Source of the DNA: Branchiostoma floridae
Taxonomy: Eukaryota; Chordata; Leptocardii; Amphioxiformes; Branchiostomatidae
Reading direction: 5' to 3'
DNA length: 62,000 nucleotides
Assembly (NCBI RefSeq): GCF_000003815.2
Contig: NC_049989.1
Coordinates: 6,513,717 to 6,575,716, forward strand
Shown here piece by piece: positions 1 to 12,578 of this stretch; the first letter of the stretch is position 1, and each line of letters begins with the position of its first letter. A program made the translations under genes and the position numbers. The notes beneath the pieces are model-generated. The model saw nothing but the letters and a program-made list of their open reading frames with translations, made no database searches and was not told the DNA's origin.

Positions 1-1256
1 ATTTTTCCCGGAAATTTACCCTATCATAGTTAGGTGGCTCGGTGAACTGCGAACAAAGGCTGATATTTAAAAATTGTCCTTAGTCAAGAGAACACCAGGT
101 GTATTACTGCCGAAAACGACATTTAGAGCTCGCAGACTCGTCGACCGATCAACAATTTGCGTGTTTCATGACAGGGGCTTTAAAGCCATTTTTCGAGAGT
201 GATTAAAGCCATTTTTCAAGAGAAATTAAAGTTCAGGTTTCAGCTTCTTGGGGTGTAATGTGCCAGACGGCAACAATGGTTGTCATATGATTTAGGATTC
301 AAAGTAGGTAATCCCATAATTACAATATCTTATGGAGTGAGTACAAAGGAAATATGACAAGCGGGCACCAACGGCGCCAATTAATTAAATGGCACTAGAT
401 TTAGTCTAGAAGGTCACGTCAATGAAAAAGACGACAAAGGCTGGCTTAATACAACGGCCTGTCCTGTATTAATGTTTGTCCAGCACTGATGTGGATAGAC
501 AGTGCGGAATGAGGGGTTAATCTTGTCTTCTTCCGTTGGGGTTGAGGTCGGCTTCAAATACTCTCTTAATTGATTTCTTAAATAGATCGGCAGCAAACCA
601 TAGACTTTCTCTGTATTACTGCATTTAGATTATAGTGAAGTTATATGCTAACATCAACTTAGCTGTCTTAGGATCTTTCGCAATAAACCCAATGACCAAT
701 TTTGATCGCACTGTTATAATACGGTAGAGAAATAGCACAAAGGTAGTGACCTAATAACATAATGGGTGACTTAATGTCTCTGTAGACTTCCGCTACTCGC
801 TCTGTTGGCTTAAGATGGCCCAGGGCATATGAGCACTACTTTCAAAGTCCTGTAGGAAAATTGTCATAACTCCGTCATAGAAGCTTGAAAATGCCTCAAA
901 TCTGGTGTATACGGAAAACACAACTATAGAAATGCAAACATGGGTCATTTATGAAGTTACATACTCTGAATTTTGAGATATTACAATTTATTATGATGTA
1001 TAATTTTTCCAACAAAATGTAGTCTAGAAAACCATTCCCAACGCGCAAATTACATGAATTTTTTTTAGTACATACTGACATATGTTCACTTTCAGAACTA
1101 GTGAGATTTATTGAGATACATGTTCCTGCTCTGTGACAAATATTGCTTTTTTCACATTTATGCATATAATTTCTAGGTACCTTTTCCTATAATCACCTTA
1201 TAACTCATAACAAAGAGCATATACTATATATTCGACTACACCTGAGTGTAGAACAG
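1..1256. other. Intergenic, nothing recognised
   Basis: AT-rich sequence with only short chance open frames. No splice-consistent exon, RNA gene or inverted-repeat element was found here. Confidence 0.5.
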
Positions 1257-2163
1257 NNNNNNNNNNNNNNNNNNNNNNNNNNNNNNNNNNNNNNNNNNNN
1301 NNNNNNNNNNNNNNNNNNNNNNNNNNNNNNNNNNNNNNNNNNNNNNNNNNNNNNNNNNNNNNNNNNNNNNNNNNNNNNNNNNNNNNNNNNNNNNNNNNNN
1401 NNNNNNNNNNNNNNNNNNNNNNNNNNNNNNNNNNNNNNNNNNNNNNNNNNNNNNNNNNNNNNNNNNNNNNNNNNNNNNNNNNNNNNNNNNNNNNNNNNNN
1501 NNNNNNNNNNNNNNNNNNNNNNNNNNNNNNNNNNNNNNNNNNNNNNNNNNNNNNNNNNNNNNNNNNNNNNNNNNNNNNNNNNNNNNNNNNNNNNNNNNNN
1601 NNNNNNNNNNNNNNNNNNNNNNNNNNNNNNNNNNNNNNNNNNNNNNNNNNNNNNNNNNNNNNNNNNNNNNNNNNNNNNNNNNNNNNNNNNNNNNNNNNNN
1701 NNNNNNNNNNNNNNNNNNNNNNNNNNNNNNNNNNNNNNNNNNNNNNNNNNNNNNNNNNNNNNNNNNNNNNNNNNNNNNNNNNNNNNNNNNNNNNNNNNNN
1801 NNNNNNNNNNNNNNNNNNNNNNNNNNNNNNNNNNNNNNNNNNNNNNNNNNNNNNNNNNNNNNNNNNNNNNNNNNNNNNNNNNNNNNNNNNNNNNNNNNNN
1901 NNNNNNNNNNNNNNNNNNNNNNNNNNNNNNNNNNNNNNNNNNNNNNNNNNNNNNNNNNNNNNNNNNNNNNNNNNNNNNNNNNNNNNNNNNNNNNNNNNNN
2001 NNNNNNNNNNNNNNNNNNNNNNNNNNNNNNNNNNNNNNNNNNNNNNNNNNNNNNNNNNNNNNNNNNNNNNNNNNNNNNNNNNNNNNNNNNNNNNNNNNNN
2101 NNNNNNNNNNNNNNNNNNNNNNNNNNNNNNNNNNNNNNNNNNNNNNNNNNNNNNNNNNNNNNN
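1257..2163. other. Assembly gap (907 N)
   Basis: Run of N. The apparent open frames spanning it are artefacts of translating N. Confidence 0.99.
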
Positions 2164-2235
2164 GTGTGCTTTGAGAAAGTAAAACATAATACGGGTTGCT
2201 ATAGTTTGCATGAAATAGTGTATAAAACTGACCAT

Positions 2236-2256
2236 GCATACATACATACATACATA
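2236..2256. repeat. Short CATA microsatellite
   Basis: About five tandem copies of the tetranucleotide CATA directly after the first gap. Confidence 0.8.
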
Positions 2257-5200
2257 ATTCATACTGACCATGAGAACAAGAAATCATTACAGAATACTAG
2301 TACTATGCAATCTACAGCCATAATGATTCTGGCCTGTCGCCATGTTTGTTATCATTACTGATTAGAATGTTTGTTTAGGGCTGTCAGAGTAAAATTGCCC
2401 ATGATGAAAAGAAATGCATGTTTAGTATATTTCGATGTGTAAACTTTTGTAGAAAACGTGAAAAAAGTGACATTGGTCTCCTCGATATTTCCCCCAAGAC
2501 AATTGTACAAAAGTTGTGTTATTTGGAGGTTGGTCCAGACAGACAACCATACATATGATCTAGGCCGACCAAGGATTCATCCTCCTTGGGCCGACAAAGG
2601 AAAATAACCACACTAATTCAACTCGTATGTTCTTTTCTTTTTATACCCGGTAGCTAGAATCCTGTGCTTCCCTTATCAGAAACGCCCATGTTGGTGAAAT
2701 GCCCTTCCCCCGGCCGTTATATTGGGCAAAAAAGTCTGGTCATTTAGGGCAAGGAGTTTATATAGAAATATATAGGGTGTCTTCTATTTAATGTGTTTAT
2801 GTTGTGCTGTGTTCTTTTGCAGTTTACTTGAAGCACTTCAAGTATGATGCATAACATTTTTGATAAATGTTTTTAGAGCAGCGGGAGTGGTTAAAACTTT
2901 CAGAAGCATGTCAAATACTTCAAACTTCTATCTGAGTATGAGACTGTGATTTTTTTCCCCATCTTTTGTATGGGTTAGATTGTAGTTCTCCATGGTTGTG
3001 AAGAAGGTACTTTCTGTTTGTCGTTCACACCCGGGCAGAGACAAAAGACCAGACTACACATAGTGATACGCCGTGGCAAATCGACTTTTACAATGGCTGC
3101 CCTGCTGAAATTTAGGATTGAACAAAGGAGCTTCCATTTTGCTCAGCTGTGATTAACAAACTCAAAAGTGTCATATCTAAGTGTCAAATTTATGGTTAAA
3201 GAAAATGAATCAATAAGAATAAAGAAATGACGATTAGAAAATAGATTGAAAGTTAATCCAAGCGCGTGCATTCCCATATCCCCATTCAGCGTTTCACAGA
3301 TGTGTATTGTTTCTTGTTTTGCCGAAATCATTAGTGGCCATGAACCAGTATTCTGTATGAATAAACACACGACTGTCTTGTCCTTCCCTTTGCACTTCCT
3401 CAGATTTTAGAAATTGAGTGCGAACAATTACCTCACCAGGACGGATTAGCGCCTGATTGGGATGCAAAGTGAAGGCGGGACACTGGGCGGCAATTATCAC
3501 TCAAACTACTGCATATTTACAAGCTATATACTGGCACTTGGCTCATTTCAATATCCAAGTACCTAATAATCATATTTAAATGAGATATCTGGCAAGGCAA
3601 GCCTGGGCAATCTTAAGTGAATGGAGCGATCCCAGTAGTCATTGTTATACAGATCAACTTAATTTCTGAATTGTTAGCAAGTATTTATATGTGTCGGATT
3701 GTTATGGTACCACGTCCATGGTGTTCATCGCCCAAAGAATTCAAGCTAGAACTTTCCATCCTCTAAAACCAGTACTTCGATTGAGACCATATATTTTTCT
3801 TCTAAACTAAAACATAGCCATATACGGTAGTGATGGATTTTTAAACACCTGATAACTACATGTTACACTTTACCTCTGTCATGATATGGATGTTACAGTC
3901 TACTTGAAGGGGTAGACCTCTAATTCCCAAGCAGAAGTAACGTTAGATACCCAGAACGTACTATTGATCACCCCCGTACCATAGTCATTCCTGTCTCATC
4001 CATCTGCTACAGAATATTATAGCCAGTATCGCACGATTGAAACAAGGACAACTCCGTACGCGTATACTGCATTGTTATATTTGTTTCAGTTGTGCAATAG
4101 CTGTATTCTGAAGCAGATGTATCCAATGCATCTTTATATGTATATATCTGATGGCATTTCTTGTGCCATATATCCACAGAAGAAATGTTGATTTATCATG
4201 CAAGACGAATGGACGAATCTCTTATCATCATATCGTGACAGCCTTAAGCAACTGAAGGTTGCAGATGAGGAATTCGCACTAAACACAGTCCATCTCAGTG
4301 CTAAGGGATTATCCATCAAAATGTACTGGTCCCCGGTATTAGCGATAAGCAGCACGAACGGTAACTAGATTAGATAAGCGCATCTGTAATTATACAGCAC
4401 AGCTGGCGTTTCTTGATCAAATCCCTGCATGAATGAAATATGATAATCTTTGACTTTTCAATGGATATTGCTCCTCTCGAGATAATATATATCTGAAGAT
4501 AATGTGTATATGAAGATTAGGAAACAGAGGATAACCTGAGTCAAACTTTCCCTTGGTTGGTACGACAACTGGTTTACCAGACAAACCCTTCACGGAAGAA
4601 TAAACACTTGCAACGCATTACAACACCTGAGATACATTATCTAACATACAGGTACTTAAGATCATCATCGATGTCTAATAGTGCACACCAGTAGCTCTTT
4701 TCATGGCGGGAGAAGTCAGGCGAATTCCTTAATTTCCATCTTCATTTGTTTTCTTAATTGGTGCAAATATACACCATAGACAGGAGGCCAGGCCATTGGA
4801 TGCCCCGCTGGTAAGTAGGGTATTTTCAAAGAGAGCGTCTCGATAGGTAGGATTAACGTAATCCACCTGTAAATTGTGTCCGTAATGACTTCTTTTCAGT
4901 CTCGGCTGACAAAAAGAAGGTCGTGAAACCCCCTGAGACAAAGACTTTCCTTGCGGTGAAAACTCATCATTTTCAATTAAGTGGATATGTGATTTCGAGA
5001 CACCTGTTTTTTACATATGGACGGGATGCGCCAATCTATAGTCGTGTGATGAGATCAAAAGCAAAAATATATAATAATAATCTAATATATGGTCAATCTT
5101 GCCTTAGACATAAAGACATGACACTCCGAGTTTTAAAAGTTGATCAGGTTCCAGAGCGGATATCACGGACCATACTTGCTTGGTGCCACATTAATTGTGC

Positions 5201-5291
5201 GATGAATGGAGCCACGACAGCAATTAAAACCTCTATAAATCAAACCTATGGTGGAGAAGGCCCAGTGAGCCCCCAGCAGCGAAAGATTGTG
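2257..5291. other. Non-coding stretch
   Basis: No exon pair with matching phase and no recognisable protein motif. A short hairpin-like segment around 2560-2600 repeats CCTTGG/CCAAGG motifs. The open frame at 4923-5294 starts with GTG and resembles nothing I know. Confidence 0.4.
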
Positions 5292-5475
5292 TAGGGCTAA
5301 CATTTCCAAACCTAGGCCCGACCGGGCCGTTTATGAAAATAGGAACGTATACGTAAAACTATACACAAATAATGCTCACGACTATTCTCTTTACTTCTTG
5401 TGTAGTTTGGAGTATTTTATATCATACTTTTCGTTGCCGAAAGCTGCTCGGTTTGGAAATGTGACGTAGGCCTAA
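5292..5475. mobile_element. Small TIR element (MITE), copy 1
   Basis: The ends are inverted repeats: GGCTAACATTTCCAAACC at the left and, reverse complemented, GGAAATGTGACGTAGGCC at the right. The internal motif CCCGACCGGGC is shared with the element at 9266-9480, so they are two diverged copies of one family. It has no coding capacity. The superfamily is uncertain because the target-site duplication is not clear. Confidence 0.65.
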
Positions 5476-8384
5476 CACCGGCTACCCTGCAAATGGATGT
5501 GTCAGACAAAATTCCACTGTCTAGTGTAATGACGGAGAAGGTTGTCATAGACCCTTGTCGACGGTCTTGTCCCACCCTAGCGGAATGTGACTTGCCTTTA
5601 TCGGTTATCCCTGTTCCACATAAAGCCGTAGATCTGACATGGGTTTTACACTCCCGTGGTCTACCTGAAACTAACCAGACACCGACGACAGGACGTGTTA
5701 TCTCCTAGCCTTATCTTTTCATCACAGAAGATAAGGGAGAAAGGGAAAGAATGGATCTTTCCTCGAGCGCCTTGTAAATCGTGTGGTCGGACTGGGACAG
5801 AAGACTGACCGCCTACAGGTACTGGTGATAGGCTTGGTTTCTGCAATTGTATATACAAACAACCAAGCGAGGAGCGCTTTTTTGGAAGCTTAAAACTAGG
5901 GGATAACATACATGATACAGGATACCAAGCGCTTAAGATGCATGCATATACGAATAAGGTTCGCCACAGGTTCGAATTCCACGATATCAAAACAATTATC
6001 TTTATTTCATTAGCTGAGACAGTTGGTTCGTGGTACATTTTGTTAAAAGGTTTAGTGGGGATTACGGTTCATTAAAATGGTTAACGTTCTCTTCTCCATT
6101 CAACTGTAAGAATGGCGGTACATTTCTAAGGTGTTTTCAAGCAACTTAGCACATGTACTGGTATTATATGAAATATTCCTGATTACTAGTATTCCTAACC
6201 CAACAAAACGTTGTTGCACTCTTCACCATAAGAACATAAACAAAAACATTTGCAGGCGACAAATAGGACTTGCCTGTAACACTAGTGGTTATGACAACCA
6301 TCATTCTTTTTACTTTGTGACAAGATAAAACTTGCATGTAATACGAATACTAGAAGTGTTACGAATCCCTGCACTGCGCCATTAAAGACAGACTTTATAC
6401 TGTTCAACACCAAATCTATAAAAATATGAAACCCTGAAATGTAAAATGACAAGTTCGTCATATTTGACCAAGGAGGTTGATTTGATCATGACAAAGCCAA
6501 TGTAAGCTTATTGAAGATTCCAATCTAACCCTAAACAATTACAAGTAAGAAAATGTTACAACACTAAGCTAGATCCCCTTATGTGGACGGAATGGATAAG
6601 GGCTTAGTCTTTCTACTAATGGTCTCGTTCGATATACATGTAATATACAATACATAAGTACACACAAATTTAACATCTAACAAATATCAAAAGACATGTT
6701 TCGTTTTGATACTGTCTACCAAGTGATGTGAATGACGACCTTTTCATGTCAAGACCGTGCTACTTTGTTCTCATTGCTCAGTTTTTCCAGTGCCAAAAAT
6801 ATAGCACTCAGTATAGTGTCGATGTTGTGAAGAGTACATCAAGTCGTGCAGTGTCCATATCGTGATGAGTACACCACGCCCTGCATGTGTTGTCGATGTC
6901 GGAAAGAACGGTTGTTTCTATCACCACTGATGTCGCTGTTGCTGCATTCGGCCTCAGGTAGCTGGGCACCTGACTATGTCTACTTGCTGTGCGAAGAAGT
7001 GTTCTAAGCCCGGCTGTTGTCGATTGTGAATATAGAAGTCACAGTATGACTGACATTCGCTTTCATTGTTAGTGATAAGTTGTTCACGGCGATGTGACGG
7101 TTCATAAGAGTATACTCAGGTAACGCCAGAAACACAGGACAACTTGTTACTCCTCATGATGTGTTGTTGGTTCTCATTACCTCCACAGTTCCCCGGGATC
7201 TCTGACGCCGTCTATACATCATGTAACTCCACTGCTGTGGACTATCTTGCCGCCTTCAAACACTGGAAACAATAGGAGGAGAACATAATATCAATTGCCT
7301 TACAAACAGAAAACATTCACAGGAAAACCTCGTCCTTGGCAAACAAGAATATCTTGTCCGTAAGCTTTGCATGCAGTCAGACATTTCTGCTGTACTAGGG
7401 ACCATTAAGAATGTGAGGTTAAAGCACAATCAAATGAGCAGAGGCGTAACGAATGCCTGAATGAATGCTTAGGATTTACGTTATGAAATGCCTGGCATTA
7501 CGCGAGCGCATAGTCTGCAAACATCAATGACTAAAGAGAGTCATACTGGTTGATAAAACATTTTTTGGCACATTTCGTTTCTATCTATACGACATTTGTA
7601 ACACAGTGAACTGAAGCAGTAGTACAGTAAAGTGAAGCAGCAATATTGATAGTTACCTTCCCGGGGAACACACATGCAGACCGTCCTACTGAAGCCCGGG
7701 CCCGAGTACTTCTGCAGCCGATGTACGACAGGCTAACGCTTGTAACGCCTGGAGGGACGGCTGGAGCAAGCTAACCCTCTCCTGCCTTTCTTCCCTTCTA
7801 TTATAGCCAGGCGCCATTTACTTAATTACCTGTCACTAAACACGACTAGTGAGTCTAAGGGAACACCTGCAAACAGCGCAAACTAAGATCAGTGGTAACA
7901 ACGTCACAGCTGAAGATTTGGAGGCAATGTTTTCTGGGACCTCTAAGTTTTATTTTATATTTGCACAAAATGTTTCAAGGACATTCGTCAAAGCCCCACC
8001 CACGATGCACAATGAAGCAAAGGCAATTATAAGTGAAGCAAATGGTATATCAATGGCGTCACCTAGCGAATGGTGATCTTACGACAAGTACTTTGGTTTG
8101 GTCAGTGTCAGTGATCCAGGCTAAAGTTGTATGTTTTCCCGAGGGACGAAGTGCAGCAGTAAGGTTTGTAGTATCAACTTTGACAAAGCTCTTGTATAAC
8201 AAGACTGGATCAAATGTCTGTGGTGCGCCTTCAACGCCAGTGTTTGTCTCTGTATTTTGTCTACAGCCGTTTTCATGACGACCGCTCAAACTTCACGGTC
8301 CGGTTGATATTTGCACACCTTTTCGGTCTCCAGTATTCAGAACTAGAGTTTTTCAATGCACAGTTGAACGTACGGCGTCAAGTC
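5476..8384. other. Non-coding upstream of the MARVEL gene
   Basis: Consecutive overlapping short open frames occur at 7849-8076, 8033-8278 and 8214-8471 on +. The last contains the first coding exon of the MARVEL gene. The others show no known domain and are interrupted by stops. This stretch probably holds the promoter and 5' UTR of that gene, but no core promoter motif is convincing. Confidence 0.35.
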
Positions 8385-9598
8385 ATGAATTTAGACGTAA
8401 ATTTGACGCTAAAGATTGCAGAGCTGGTAAGTCGACTGATTCAGTTTAATACATGTTGTGAATTCATGTAATGATTTCAAGCATTTGCAGTTTAGATTAT
8501 CGCTGATTATCAAGATTATCACTGATCTTTGTTTTCTGTAGGCCTTTGGTCTGCTTGGCTGGGCTATCCTGGCCTCCGTCCACAGTATGTTCGCGTGGGG
8601 AGGACAACATTGGGTGATGTTCGTGATGGTGACGACCTGGCTCATCTCTCTAGCACTCCTCGTCTTGGAGAAGACCAAGTACTTCTATAACCGCAAAGTC
8701 GTATGTGTTTTGTTGTTAACTTGTTTGCTGGCGTCAGTTTCAAATTTGAAAGTCATAGTAATGCTACTTCTAGCTAAGCAACTACAACATAAAATGTATA
8801 AAAATCAAATATCGGTACCGCATTCACATGTATTCTCAAATGGTAAGGATGTAAGTTATATTTTTTTCTTGTCCGTCATAAATATTGCCATTGAATAAAG
8901 GCTTGTAACCAATCCCTTGTATAATGAAATCCTCCATATTTCAGAGCTTGGTCTACGCCGTCACAGCAGCCTTGCTCTACGTCACAGCTGCCATTGTACA
9001 GTGCGTCAATGCCGATAGGTGGCGCTCGTGGACTGTGGTGGTTGTGGGGGTCGTCTATCAGAGACAGGCAGTCGCTGCGGTGAGTACAACTTTAATAGCT
9101 CAGGCGTACTTACCGGCTTCGACGTTATTACATACTTCCAAATTATATGATCTTGTAAAAATGAATGTTAAAACTTAAAGCCAACGGTGTCAAACTAACA
9201 AACGTTTAAACTAAACAAGACAAATGTCTAGTTCCACTCAGTGGAATGAATTTGATGACCCATCTTAGGCCTACGTCACATTTCCTACCCGGAGCCATAC
9301 CCGACCGGGCTGTTTGCGGAAACGAAAAAGTTTATGCCGATAAATATGCACAAGGCATGCTGTTGACAAATTCTTTTTACGTTTTTTTTTTGTTGTTGTT
9401 GTTGTTGTCTCTTCTTTCCTGCTTTTCGCTCCCCAAAGCTGCCCGGCCGGGTCCCTCTGTGGAAATGTGACGTTAGCCTATTTAAGTTGACGTTTTCTCC
9501 AAAATTTCCAGGCGTTTGCCGTGGTGACCGCCATTATTTACTGCGTGGACGCCATTATGACCTTCAAGGGTCAACACGTCCAAGTTGCTGTGAAGTAA
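8385..9598 (+). CDS. MARVEL-domain tetraspan protein (MAL/plasmolipin/CMTM-like), 4 exons
   Basis: Predicted four-pass membrane protein of the MARVEL class, a family that works in membrane apposition and vesicle/raft sorting. Exons are 8385-8426, 8542-8700, 8945-9079 and 9512-9598. All junctions are phase 0 with GT-AG introns (donors GTAAGT, GTATGT, GTGAGT), giving 140 aa and a TAA stop. Hydrophobic segments lie at about 9-28, 38-56, 68-88 and 109-128. The pattern W-V-M-F-V near residue 38 and the aromatic, small-residue-rich helices 3 and 4 are typical of MAL/plasmolipin. Length is close to MAL (about 150 aa). The start is uncertain: the frame is open upstream of the ATG at 8385, and an acceptor-like CTCCAG ends at 8333, so a longer N-terminus is possible. 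The last intron contains a MITE (9266-9480). The family call is firm; which subfamily is not resolved. Confidence 0.8.
9266..9480. mobile_element. Small TIR element (MITE), copy 2, in a MARVEL intron
   Basis: Inverted ends TAGGCCTACGTCACATTTCC and GGAAATGTGACGTTAGCCTA enclose about 170 bp with no coding capacity. It shares the CCCGACCGGGC core motif with the copy at 5292-5475. It includes a T/TGTTG-rich tract. It sits wholly inside the third intron of the MARVEL gene, on neither splice site. Confidence 0.7.
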
Positions 9599-9946
9599 CC
9601 TTCGACATTAACGAAACCAGCGTGCGGCATGTAGGACTGGGGAAAGGAATATAAAAATTCGCGACGGTGGCTGTGGTCACAGTTGACAAATCGGGAGCTG
9701 GACCGGTAGTTCTTTAACTTTGTATCAACATAATCATCATCAATGTAGCAATATATATATACACATACACACCAATTGTGGTAGTTCGATGAAGTTTAGA
9801 TATCCTTGTAGTGATATACATGATATAAAAGTTACTGAAGCAACTGGGGATAGATTTGTAAACTTATGCGACTGTCACTGACCAAAGATAAAACTAATAT
9901 AATACCCATAGTACATAATAAGTAAAGTACATTAAACTAATCTCAC
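9599..9946. other. Probable 3' UTR and flank of MARVEL gene
   Basis: Follows the TAA stop of the MARVEL gene. AT-rich, with no further open frame. No unambiguous AATAAA signal was seen. Confidence 0.35.
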
Positions 9947-10031
9947 GGATCCTACGGTGGCATAAGATGGTATTAAAAATGGCACTCCTTTGTTGACAGC
10001 TTTTGATACTATCTTATGCCACCTTAGGATC
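9947..10031. repeat. Hairpin / short palindromic element
   Basis: Arms at about 9948-9976 and 10001-10031 are near-perfect reverse complements (GGTGGCATAAGATGGTAT against ATACTATCTTATGCCACC), with a loop of about 24 nt. It may be a tiny palindromic MITE or a structured RNA element; no flanking duplication is evident. Confidence 0.7.
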
Positions 10032-10971
10032 TGCTTGGGGACCTTTGTCTGACCTGTGACAAATCAATCCAATTGCTTGAGTAACTGCTATAATGCGAAT
10101 ATATAGTATTACGTGTATTTTTTTACACGTTTTGTAACATGATATGACGTCGATCTGAGACTGGCGACTGCGCTCCAGAAACAAACGAAGGAGAAGATAA
10201 GATAAGACAAAATGATGAGGACAAATACACGCCTCAACCTGAGCTTTTAGACATTGTTTTAACGTAAACGTCTGTCTTCTGGAATGCCCGGCTTCCTCAT
10301 CACAGCCTACGTTGTTTGCTGCCATTTTGCTTCAGATTATTTCCTTTTATTCGAACAAACTTTCCGCCGGATGATTAGGGAGAAAACGCCTTCAGTACTT
10401 TAGTTAAATGGGTTTGAGAAAATTACACGTTTACTGCGAATGGAATGATGATACTGTGGCTGCTTAATTAAGCGTTTAATTGAGAATTTCTCCATTTTAA
10501 AGGCTGAGGTTTGGCGTGACTCTCATAGCATTTTGCGTTTTACTGTCATACGTGCACCTGTTGCCTTCTGTCCCTCAATTATGTAAGGTTACAACCATTT
10601 CCGATGTAGTACGAACGCCCAGATAATAACAGCCATCTTAAGATTAAGACAAGAGGACGTTTCTGATTCATAGCTGGATGAATATTCATACCTGCCACAA
10701 AAGGTGCCTTAACGTCGGAAAGAAAACTCACTAGACGAGAAATAAATGCAAAATTACGCCAATTACACCAATTTTCTCCGAACTGCTACACGCATTGTTC
10801 TATCTGTTCTCTGATAGCAGAGCCAAAGGGACTACTGAAGAAGAAAGATTTGAAGGATAAACAAAGAAAAGGACAAGCAGGGCCGTGCCCTGGAGATTAG
10901 ATTAAGCGATTAGATAAACAATTTTTCTCTTGGTATATGTGTAACTAGTGGATTTCAAACACCAGACGACA

Positions 10972-11032
10972 GGTACTCCGTGAGACCGGTAACAGTGTGA
11001 GGAGTCACCCCTCACACCCCTCACGGAGTACC
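10972..11032. repeat. Nested double hairpin
   Basis: A perfect 13-bp outer stem (GGTACTCCGTGAG at 10972-10984 with CTCACGGAGTACC at 11020-11032) encloses a perfect 8-bp inner stem (GTGTGAGG with CCTCACAC). Function is unknown. Confidence 0.75.
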
Positions 11033-12313
11033 AGTGGGCTGTTCAACTAAGGTCTTCACGTCGACGCCGGTTTGGAAGATGGGCACCTAAGGAGATGCTG
11101 AAACTTTATATGGCACCTTAAGAGGAGCAAAACTGGTGAGTGGTTTAAAATTTGTATTTGGATGAGTGTTTTTTTAGGTATATGTACATGTCTTTATCGC
11201 CAATTCATTCAAGTCGGTATGGACTCACTCTGCACATGGATATGGCATCCCAGGCGGGCTTTAATGAATTTAATGTGCTATATCTATTTGTTGACTAAGA
11301 ACAGTAAGAAGCATCACCTTTTTTTTGGTAAATTTGATGAATAGCTGTGTTGCGTTTTTGGTATATCAAGATCAGAATGCCGCCAGGAATATATCTAGCT
11401 TAGTAATCGTGTGCGTTTATTCTACATCTTTGTAACAAGTCGCCAACAAATCCGTGTCAAACCCCACCTAAGATTTCATTTAGCATCACCAATTGAACAA
11501 CAAGTTAGATTCCCACAAAAAACTTAGTCACGTCACATTGCACGGAAGTCATTTCCATGTCTTGTTTGCTGAGTTATCGCCATTTGCTTCAGAGGGTTGT
11601 CCGAGAGGAGGTGGGCTTGTTGTTGCTAGTTTGAAGATTGGCATATTGGGGGATTAGTCGAACTATGTTATCAGCGGAAGGCTATTTCGCAGTTTAGTGA
11701 ATTTTCTAAATGAGTTAAAAGGGTCCCACTGTAAAGAAAAAGATGGAACCCATTGGTATAAAAAAAAGGCGACTCGTTTTGATTTTATACCGACAGCAAT
11801 TATGAAGCTTTCCAATATTAATATCAATATTTATAACTGATACTTCACACTTTCAGAAAATAAACAGTTATGAAACTTATAGGAGGCGGGCCTGTGTATC
11901 TCAAGTTAACCAACAAATACCCAGCTAGGCAAGTAACCAGACAAGATATAGAGAGAAGGAGACCGGGTTTCATACAGAAATAATGGTAATCTAAGAACGA
12001 AGAACACTGGATGTAGCATGTTAAAAGAGCTGCATTCCTTCGACAGACATTCCCGTGATATTCTGTCAAGATAATCCTTTGACTTGACGCCAATAATAAG
12101 TAGTGTGCCACGAAATATCCCCAATAAACAGCATACTGATTATGGAGGGAGGACATCTCTTTAGACAGTAGTAAGTTCTTGATCATGGCATTATTGGTTA
12201 TGTGGCCAAAGAACACATGAACAACATGAACAAAGCGGCACATGATTTACAACGATAGAGACCTTTTTTCAATATCGCTGGGTCAGTAACATTATCCATA
12301 ACCCTTAGAATTC
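11033..12313. other. Non-coding stretch
   Basis: No convincing exon. The 132-aa open frame on - at 11845-12243 starts with a non-ATG-quality context and has no recognisable motif. Confidence 0.35.
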
Positions 12314-12578
12314 TAGCCTCCTTTGCAAACTTCTAGTGGGACTGGCTTCCAAGTTGGCTTAGGGTCTCTAATGCCGCCAAAGTAAGTAAGTTTGCCCAGA
12401 AAGGTAGTTTGTCGTGGAAGGATTTTCGGCGGGACGAAACTCGATCCTCCCACAGCAAACTTCCTCGGCAAACTCCCTTCCCCACCATTAGTGAACCTAA
12501 GCCAACTTTGAAACTAGCCACCCCATTCTTTTCCGTGTTATAAGGGCCAGGCTCCCTCGAAGTCTGCGAAGGAGGCTA
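12314..12578. mobile_element. Palindromic MITE
   Basis: Ends TAGCCTCCTTTGCAAACTTC and the inverted TAGCCTCCTTCGCAGACTTC form terminal inverted repeats. Subterminal CCAAGTTGGCTTAGG is mirrored by CCTAAGCCAACTTTG. The flanks TTAGAATTC and TAGAACTTC could be a decayed 8-9 bp target duplication. It is non-coding. Confidence 0.65.

Noticed and set aside
1198-2287. Two ~360-codon minus-strand frames
   Set aside because: Almost entirely N in the assembly gap.
4923-5294. 123-codon + frame
   Set aside because: GTG start, no motif, no splice partner and low-complexity AT codons; likely chance.
7849-8278. Consecutive + frames upstream of the MARVEL exon
   Set aside because: Plausible peptide composition, but they change frame at stops and match no family I recognise. 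Could be 5' UTR or a decayed element.
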